A stretch of 7,068 nt of DNA, from contig JAUWMN010000084.1 in the NCBI GenBank assembly GCA_030613165.1, forward strand, positions 1-7,068. Reading direction: 5' to 3'. Made by a program: the position numbers and the translations under genes. Under the pieces are notes generated by a model that worked only from the letters and a program-made list of their open reading frames with translations, was not told where the DNA came from and searched no databases. This DNA comes from Desulfobacterales bacterium. GTDB lineage: Bacteria; Desulfobacterota; Desulfobacteria; Desulfobacterales; C00003106. Of the stretch, positions 1 through 7,068 are shown in pieces. The stretch's first letter is position 1. Each line of letters opens with the position of its first letter.

Positions 1-63
1 GCAGTAGGCAGTAAGCAAGATAGTTTCATCTCTCTGCCTACTCCTTACTGCATACTGCCTACT
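1..63. repeat. Heptamer-based inverted repeat, truncated by the window edge
   Basis: The right half (34-61) is four tandem 7-bp units: CTGCCTA, CTCCTTA, CTGCATA, CTGCCTA. The left half carries the complementary units AGTAGGC (3-9) and AGTAAGC (10-16). Positions 3-17 pair with 49-63 at 14 of 15 bases, and AGTAGGCAG (3-11) can also pair with CTGCCTACT at 34-42, so more than one hairpin is possible around a non-repeated centre (about 18-33). The left arm probably continues before base 1. The element ends 23 bp before the ATG of ligA. It codes for nothing visible. It resembles short intergenic palindromes dispersed in some environmental bacterial genomes, but copy number cannot be judged here. 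Confidence 0.75.
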
Positions 64-65
64 AA

Positions 66-2093
<2,028 letters not shown>

Positions 2094-2102
2094 GTTTTTA
2101 TT

Positions 2103-2249
2103 TTGGACGCAGATGAACGCAGATTAGCAGGATATTAAATATAAAGTTCTGAGTTGCGGGCTATGAAGTTAACGATGAGTACTTAATTACAACCAAATGA
2201 AATTTTAGAAAATAAATCTGCGGGTATCTGCGAAAATCTGCGTCCCAAT
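2103..2249. repeat. Inverted repeat of 10-bp-phased CGCAGAT units
   Basis: The left arm carries CGCAGAT at 2108-2114 and 2118-2124. The right arm carries the complement ATCTGCG at 2216-2222, 2226-2232 and 2236-2242. In both arms the units start exactly 10 bp apart. Positions 2105-2124 pair with 2226-2245 at 17 of 20 bases, the three mismatches falling together in the spacer (GAA against AAA). AGCAGGAT at 2126-2133 may be a decayed third left-hand unit. The ends are roughly TTGG and CCAA. The ~90 bp between the arms is AT-rich with no ORF. It fills most of the ligA-nrdJ gap and ends 23 bp before the nrdJ start. It looks like a non-coding mobile or dispersed palindrome, but no transposase or clear target duplication is visible. 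Confidence 0.8.
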
Positions 2250-2260
2250 TAATTTAAATT

Positions 2261-2265
2261 TAAGG
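2261..2265 (+). promoter_or_regulatory. Shine-Dalgarno site of nrdJ
   Basis: TAAGG lies 7 nt before the ATG at 2273 and matches the 5' part of the canonical TAAGGAGG. It supports that start. The surrounding 2246-2272 is very AT-rich. I see no cobalamin riboswitch and no recognisable NrdR box in the short leader. Confidence 0.6.
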
Positions 2266-2272
2266 TTATATT

Positions 2273-4438
2273 ATGTCTGTTAAACTTTCTGACAATGCCT
2301 TGGTTGTTTTGAAGAAACGGTATCTTAAAAAGGACAGGAGGGGAAATCCTGTTGAGGCTCCTGAGGAGCTGTTTCGCCGGGTAGCCCATGCCGTGGCGGC
2401 CGCGGATGTTAAATTTGATCAAAAGGCTGATACAAAAAAAACCGAGGAACAATTTTTCAAACTTATATCGAGCCTTACGTTTATGCCGAATTCTCCCACT
2501 CTAATGAATGCGGGGAGGCATTTAGGTCAGCTTTCCGCCTGTTTTGTATTGCCTATAGAAGATTCGATCGAGAGCATCTTTGAGACAATCAAACACACCG
2601 CGATGATTCACAAAAGCGGCGGAGGAACGGGATTTTCTTTTTCAAGGATACGACCGGAAAAAGACACGGTTTTTTCTACGCACGGAATATCGAGTGGTCC
2701 TATATCTTTTATGATGGTCTTTGATATGGCTACTGAAGCAATAAAACAGGGAGGGACCAGGCGAGGCGCAAACATGGGTGTCCTCCGTGTGGATCATCCG
2801 GACATTGAAAAATTTATCACGGTCAAGACCGATCTGAAAAAGTTAAACAATTTCAATATATCAGTAGCCTTAACCTCGGAATTTATGAAGGCGCTGGAGA
2901 ACGAAAATGATTACGAGTTGATTAATCCCAGGACCAAAAAGAGGGTAAAAAAGGTCTCGGCAGGGGATATTTTTGATTTGATTGTTCGGTCCGCGTGGCA
3001 GAGTGGTGAACCAGGGGTCGTTTTTTTGGATCATATCAACACGGCCAACCCCACACCACACTTGGGCGATATTGAAGCCACCAACCCCTGCGGGGAGCAG
3101 CCGCTCCTTCCTTATGAATCGTGCAATCTGGGATCAATAAATTTATCGAAGATGGTAACCGGAGGGAAGCTGAATACGGCAAAGTTAGAACAAACGGTAA
3201 GGTCCGCTGTTCACTTTTTAGACAATGTTATTGAGATCAATAAATATCCGTTGGAAGAGATAGAAAAGATGAGCAGGGGGACCAGAAAGATCGGTCTGGG
3301 AGTTATGGGGTTTGCCGACATGTTGATTCAGCTTGGCATCCCTTACGATTCAGAACGTTCTGTTGAGACCGCGGAAGAAGTGATGGGGCTTATTTCAGAG
3401 ACAGCCCGCAAAGCGTCTGCGGAGCTTGGCAAAAAACGGGGTAATTTTCCCTATTATAAAGAGAGCGTATATGACCGGCCTGAAACACCTTACATGAGAA
3501 ACGCTACAACCACGACCATTGCGCCTACCGGAACCATTAGTATTATTGCAAATTGCTCGAGCGGCGTGGAGCCGCTGTTTGCCGTATCGTACTTCCGTAA
3601 AGTTTTGGACGGAGACGAACTGGTTGAGATTCATCCCCTTTTTAAACGGGTGGCCAAGAAAAGGAAGATATTATCCAAGGATCTCATAAAAGCCATCTCA
3701 AAGACCGGATCTGTACAGCATATGGAAGAGATCCCAGATGATTTGAAACGTCTTTTTGTCACTTCTCATGATATTGATCCTGAGTGGCACATTAGAATTC
3801 AGGCTGCTTTTCAAAAATTTACCGACAATGCTGTCTCAAAGACTGTAAATTTTCCTGAACACGCAACAGTAAAAGACGTGGAAAAGGTCTATCTAATGGC
3901 CTACGAGCATGGGTGCAAGGGTGTAACGATTTATCGCTACGGAAGCAGGGGCCGGCAAGTCCTCACCATAGGAAAGGGTGACAAAAAGACAAAGGTTAAA
4001 CCCCGTTACCGTCCTGTTCGAACACAGGGCGTAACAGAACGGATCAGCACTGGTTGCGGTAAGCTTTATGTGACTATCAATTCCGATGGTGCCGGCATAT
4101 GTGAGGTCTTTGCCCAGATGGGCAAGACCGGAGGATGCGCTTCTTCTCAGATAGAGGCGGCGGGTCGTCTAATATCTCTTGCCCTGAGATCCGGGGTCAG
4201 CGTCGAAGCGATTATAAAACAGATCATAGGCATTCGGTGCCCTTCCCCCATATGGGAAAATGGGGGGATGGTTCTTTCGTGTCCTGATGCGATCGGGAAA
4301 GTGATCAAACGTTTTCTCAATCTTAGTGGTGACGATCTATCAGATATGATGGGGGTCTGCCCTGATTGTGGATCAGCCCTGGCACATGAGGGGGGATGCG
4401 TGGTGTGTCGTGCCTGTGGGTTCTCCAGGTGCGTTTGA
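2273..4438 (+). CDS. nrdJ: Adenosylcobalamin-dependent (class II) ribonucleotide reductase
   Basis: NrdJ reduces ribonucleotides to deoxyribonucleotides in the cytoplasm, using adenosylcobalamin to create the active-site thiyl radical, so it needs neither oxygen nor an NrdB radical subunit. The protein has 721 residues. The catalytic triad N271, C273, E275 sits in NPCGE. C90 (in SACFVLP) and C284 (ESCNLGSIN) are the expected redox pair, and the 11-residue spacing of C273 and C284 is typical of the family. [10 protein letters not shown] (117-126) and APTGTIS (417-423) are barrel signatures, the latter binding phosphate. Residues ~585-680 form a TSCPD domain (C595, C610, C622, C656, SCPDAIG at 669-675). 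The tail has CPDCG (C696, C699) and CVVCRACG (C709, C712, C715), ending in C720, fitting a four-cysteine zinc finger plus two spare cysteines. There is no N-terminal ATP cone, so dATP shut-off by that domain is not expected. The start has a good ribosome binding site. Confidence 0.97.
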   Translation: MSVKLSDNALVVLKKRYLKKDRRGNPVEAPEELFRRVAHAVAAADVKFDQKADTKKTEEQFFKLISSLTFMPNSPTLMNAGRHLGQLSACFVLPIEDSIESIFETIKHTAMIHKSGGGTGFSFSRIRPEKDTVFSTHGISSGPISFMMVFDMATEAIKQGGTRRGANMGVLRVDHPDIEKFITVKTDLKKLNNFNISVALTSEFMKALENENDYELINPRTKKRVKKVSAGDIFDLIVRSAWQSGEPGVVFLDHINTANPTPHLGDIEATNPCGEQPLLPYESCNLGSINLSKMVTGGKLNTAKLEQTVRSAVHFLDNVIEINKYPLEEIEKMSRGTRKIGLGVMGFADMLIQLGIPYDSERSVETAEEVMGLISETARKASAELGKKRGNFPYYKESVYDRPETPYMRNATTTTIAPTGTISIIANCSSGVEPLFAVSYFRKVLDGDELVEIHPLFKRVAKKRKILSKDLIKAISKTGSVQHMEEIPDDLKRLFVTSHDIDPEWHIRIQAAFQKFTDNAVSKTVNFPEHATVKDVEKVYLMAYEHGCKGVTIYRYGSRGRQVLTIGKGDKKTKVKPRYRPVRTQGVTERISTGCGKLYVTINSDGAGICEVFAQMGKTGGCASSQIEAAGRLISLALRSGVSVEAIIKQIIGIRCPSPIWENGGMVLSCPDAIGKVIKRFLNLSGDDLSDMMGVCPDCGSALAHEGGCVVCRACGFSRCV

Positions 4439-4510
4439 AATATTGAATGTTTTTCGCACGGTGATTATGTATGGACATATTGTTTATCGTCGGTTATTAA
4501 AATATAACAT

Positions 4511-6295
4511 ATGCGAAAAATTTTTATCTTAATAGTTGTTTTCTTATCTTGTGCAAGTGGCCCTGTCTTTGCTGTTATGCCGCACAAGACATTTCTGATC
4601 AAAAGTTACCAGGGGATGGATGTCCTGTGTGGGCCTTATACCGTTCAAAAGGATGATTATGTCTGGGATATACTAAGACGGAAGGGGGTTCTTTCCAAAA
4701 AAAATTTTCCTAAGTTTATAGCCATGTTCAAACAGCTAAATGCTCATATACGTGATCCAAACATGATATATCCAGGCCAACATATCATCATTCCTTTAAA
4801 ATATGTAAAATCCCAGGTCGCTGCAACCCGGACTTCTTCAATAACCATACCGGTGATACCGGACATTCTTTACTATGATTATAAAGTGCAACGTGGAGAT
4901 TCAGTCAGCACGATCCTCGCGAGACATTATGATATCCCTGCTTCCAAGATTAAACAGCAGCAGTTGAGTCTTTTCCAAAGGATAAACCCCGATATCAAGA
5001 ATCTCAATGTGATCTACCCCGGCCAGTATATACATATTCCGGAATTAAACCCGACCCAAGTCTTATCTAAGGAACAAACCCCTCAAATCGCTTCTGTTGA
5101 ATCTCGAAAATCAGATGAATCTGAGCCGCCACAGGTCACTACTAAATCAGGGGAAGAAGATCTTTCTAAAGATACAGTAGCGCTTCCTATCAAGGACGAA
5201 GGTTCAAGGTGGTCAAGAGTTGTGTTGTCTGAGGCGCTGAAACCTTTTGGGGGCGACCTTATTTCTAATGGGTCTTATTTTTTCCCGAGCAGAGACGGCA
5301 CGGAGCATACGTTGGATCTTGCTGCTTATCCAATAGTGGAGTTCAATGACGGCCAACGAGTTCTTCTCGATATTGATGGAAATCTTTCCGACCCTATGAA
5401 GAAGATCCTCCATTCTTTTTGGAAGGATTTAAAGATTGCTAACGTAGATAAAGAAGTTACCACGCAAAGCGTGTTGGAAAAAATTTTAGATACGTTGGGC
5501 GGACGCGGGATTAAAAAAGGAGAATCGGTTGTCCTGAGTGATGGTATTTCAGTAACATTAAGAGGAGATTGGGTCTTTTCGAGAAAGCATGGTGAAACCG
5601 GCGAGTTGATGTACCTTTGTGTCACTGTAATAAACCATCCGGAAGAAGGCACTCCAAAGGGCATTCAACGGTATCTTGCCAAAAAAGGCGTTCATGTTAT
5701 CGATATTTTATCGAAAAAAGAGAATCGAGCTTACAATGCTCCTTTGTCTCGGGAGACCAAAATAAAAAGGCCTGCTGTTATTACCATTGATGCTTACGAC
5801 AAGAAGGCATTTGTAGGCAAGTTGTTCGATGAATTAGGAGTTACCTATACACCGGACACTTCGATTAATGTCTCTTACGCCGGGTTTGATATAGAGCTTT
5901 CCGTAAATCTGGCAACCACGGCAGATGATGCAATCCTGATCGTTGACTTTGGGGCATTTTACGGAGACATAGCATCAGTTTTGACCGAAAGAGGAATAAA
6001 GACGCTCACTGTGAACCCCAAGGATAAAATCCTTACTATTGCGAAGAACATTTTGGAGGCGCTTGATATCCCCTTCACGGAATCACCTCTCTTTTTCGCG
6101 GCAAACAGAGGCGCCTTGCGTACCGTATCCCTTACTATCCCCGGAATGCTTATTTCACGGCCTGAAGAAACGCGCATCTTTTTAACTCCCATCCGCTTGC
6201 ATTCCAGTATCTCTTCTTTTTTAAAAAATAAATCGATTAAGGTCCTGAGAGCATGCAAACGTTCCGGCAAAGATGTAAGGCCAGGTGTCAGGTAA
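4511..6295 (+). CDS. Exported two-LysM protein with a duplicated C-terminal domain of unknown function
   Basis: I do not recognise the family beyond LysM. The 594-residue product starts with a likely Sec signal peptide: MRK, a hydrophobic stretch (~4-20), and a probable signal peptidase I site after VFA at residue 21. LysM domains follow at 43-95 (YTVQKDDYVWDIL ... IYPGQHIIIP) and 124-177 (YKVQRGDSVSTIL ... IYPGQYIHIP). Both are ~53 residues, longer than the usual ~44, with extra length between the helices. A polar, low-complexity linker (~180-228) leads to a C-terminal region that looks like two diverged copies of one unit, at ~236-400 and ~432-581. LysM binds N-acetylglucosamine-containing glycans, so the protein probably sits on peptidoglycan in the envelope. 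No hydrolase motif was recognised and the enzymatic role, if any, is unknown. No Shine-Dalgarno site is evident before the ATG, but an in-frame TAA at 4505-4507 excludes an upstream start and the signal peptide supports this one. It ends in tandem stops (TAATAA). Confidence 0.88.
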   Translation: MRKIFILIVVFLSCASGPVFAVMPHKTFLIKSYQGMDVLCGPYTVQKDDYVWDILRRKGVLSKKNFPKFIAMFKQLNAHIRDPNMIYPGQHIIIPLKYVKSQVAATRTSSITIPVIPDILYYDYKVQRGDSVSTILARHYDIPASKIKQQQLSLFQRINPDIKNLNVIYPGQYIHIPELNPTQVLSKEQTPQIASVESRKSDESEPPQVTTKSGEEDLSKDTVALPIKDEGSRWSRVVLSEALKPFGGDLISNGSYFFPSRDGTEHTLDLAAYPIVEFNDGQRVLLDIDGNLSDPMKKILHSFWKDLKIANVDKEVTTQSVLEKILDTLGGRGIKKGESVVLSDGISVTLRGDWVFSRKHGETGELMYLCVTVINHPEEGTPKGIQRYLAKKGVHVIDILSKKENRAYNAPLSRETKIKRPAVITIDAYDKKAFVGKLFDELGVTYTPDTSINVSYAGFDIELSVNLATTADDAILIVDFGAFYGDIASVLTERGIKTLTVNPKDKILTIAKNILEALDIPFTESPLFFAANRGALRTVSLTIPGMLISRPEETRIFLTPIRLHSSISSFLKNKSIKVLRACKRSGKDVRPGVR

Positions 6296-6311
6296 TAACG
6301 GTTATAAGTTC

Positions 6312-7068
6312 ATGATTACTTCCGTTGAAGAACATCTTTCCGCCCTTTATCATCTGAGACAATTCGGGGTTAAATTCGGGCTTGATTCTATAAACCGGCT
6401 GGTCCGGGGATTGGGTAACCCCCATGAACGATTTCGATCGGTACACATTGCCGGCACCAACGGAAAAGGTTCCATAGCGGCGATCCTTTCCTCTGTCCTT
6501 GTCAGAGAAGGGTATAAAGTTGGTATGTATACCTCTCCACACCTTATCCGATTCAATGAGAGAATCAGGATTAACGGTTGTCCTGTATCAGACGATGCCG
6601 TGGCTGATGCGGCGGAAGCGGTCCAACTGATTTATACGCAAGGTGAACCTCCAACTTTTTTTGAATGTGCCACTGCTATGGCCCTGTATCATTTTGCCAG
6701 GGAAAATGTTGATTGGGCCATACTTGAAACCGGAATGGGGGGGAGACTCGACGCTACCAATGTAGTTCGACCTGAAGTGAGTATTATTTCCAATATTTTT
6801 CTCGATCATCAGCGTTATTTAGGTAACACTCTGGCCAAGATTGCAGCCGAAAAAGGAGGAATTATTAAAGGGGGTATTCCAGTAGTTACAGCGGTCAAAG
6901 GCAAGAATGCCATTGAAGTAATACAGAAAATAGCTTCAGAAAAGAATGCGCCAATATATCGCCTGGGAGGTGATTTTAGGGTCCGAAGAGATAGAAAAAA
7001 AGGGTTTTCTTATTTTGGTATCCATCGGAAGTGGAAAAACCTGAAAGTAGGGCTTTGTGGAGAGCATC
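6312..7068 (+). CDS. folC: Folylpolyglutamate synthase / dihydrofolate synthase FolC (3' end missing)
   Basis: FolC is an ATP-dependent ligase. It adds glutamate to dihydropteroate (making dihydrofolate, if bifunctional) and further glutamates to reduced folates, acting in the cytoplasm. The frame is open from ATG 6312 to the window end, giving 252 residues of a protein usually of ~420-440, so most of the Mur-ligase-like ATPase domain is present and the C-terminal domain lies outside. Visible motifs: HIAGTNGKGS with the P-loop GTNGKGS at 48-54; YTSPHLIRFNERI (73-85), the folate-binding region; ETGMGGRLDATN (139-150); LDH (164-166); and LGNTLAKIAAEKGGIIK (170-186), containing the expected carbamylated-lysine segment. 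That segment reads EKGGI where many homologues have EKAGI. The gene begins 16 bp after the LysM stop with no strong ribosome binding site, suggesting co-transcription and perhaps translational coupling. Whether it makes dihydrofolate, polyglutamates or both cannot be decided from this fragment. Confidence 0.96.
   Translation, partial: MITSVEEHLSALYHLRQFGVKFGLDSINRLVRGLGNPHERFRSVHIAGTNGKGSIAAILSSVLVREGYKVGMYTSPHLIRFNERIRINGCPVSDDAVADAAEAVQLIYTQGEPPTFFECATAMALYHFARENVDWAILETGMGGRLDATNVVRPEVSIISNIFLDHQRYLGNTLAKIAAEKGGIIKGGIPVVTAVKGKNAIEVIQKIASEKNAPIYRLGGDFRVRRDRKKGFSYFGIHRKWKNLKVGLCGEH

Noticed and set aside
2108..2242. CGCAGAT units as a CRISPR array
   Set aside because: The units are 7 bp with 3-bp gaps and occur in both orientations. 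CRISPR repeats are longer, in direct orientation, and separated by ~30 bp unique spacers.
2434..2441. Run of eight A in nrdJ (and another at 4697-4704 in the LysM gene) as a programmed frameshift site
   Set aside because: Both frames continue intact with conserved protein sequence downstream, and there is no alternative product of interest. A-runs are ordinary in lysine-rich AT-rich genes.
4466..4479. TATGT/ACATA hairpin after nrdJ as a terminator
   Set aside because: The stem is only 5 bp, is AT-rich, and has no following T run.
4480..4508. TTGTTT and TATAAC with a 17 bp spacer as an ordinary promoter for the LysM gene
   Set aside because: Transcription would begin at or inside the start codon, so it works only as a leaderless promoter. 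In such AT-rich DNA the match may be chance, so it is not listed as a feature.
4538..4555. Lipoprotein signal around C14 of the LysM protein (FLSC)
   Set aside because: The -3 position is F and the hydrophobic stretch continues past it. A signal peptidase I site after VFA (residue 21) is more convincing.
6288..6809. Minus-strand open frames across the start of folC
   Set aside because: The + strand frame here has the full set of FolC motifs, including the P-loop, so the antisense frames are not genes.

Overview
The window holds four genes, all on the + strand and closely packed, in a moderately AT-rich bacterial background. In order they are NAD+-dependent DNA ligase (ligA), adenosylcobalamin-dependent class II ribonucleotide reductase (nrdJ), a secreted two-LysM protein of unknown function, and folylpolyglutamate/dihydrofolate synthase (folC), which runs off the right edge. 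LigA marks a bacterium. A B12-dependent reductase suits an anaerobic or microaerobic lifestyle, and the sequence style plus the intergenic repeats resemble Desulfobacterota (former Deltaproteobacteria). That assignment is an inference and was not tested by any search.

Layout: positions 1-63 hold a heptamer-based inverted repeat cut by the left edge. ligA follows (87-2093, complete). The 179 bp between ligA and nrdJ is mostly a second inverted repeat, built from CGCAGAT units spaced exactly 10 bp apart. nrdJ (2273-4438) is complete and has all the catalytic cysteines plus a cysteine-rich tail. After a 72 bp AT-rich gap comes the LysM gene (4511-6295). folC starts 16 bp after its stop (6312) and is open to the last base.

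Functionally, NrdJ makes deoxyribonucleotides, FolC makes the polyglutamylated folates needed for thymidylate and purine synthesis, and LigA seals DNA nicks. Three of the four genes therefore serve DNA synthesis. The LysM protein is the outlier. It looks like an exported peptidoglycan-binding protein, and its C-terminal ~365 residues match no family I recognise. Those residues appear to be two diverged copies of one ~150-165 residue unit. This is the most likely undescribed item in the window. No RNA genes, CRISPR arrays, transposase genes or convincing terminators were seen.
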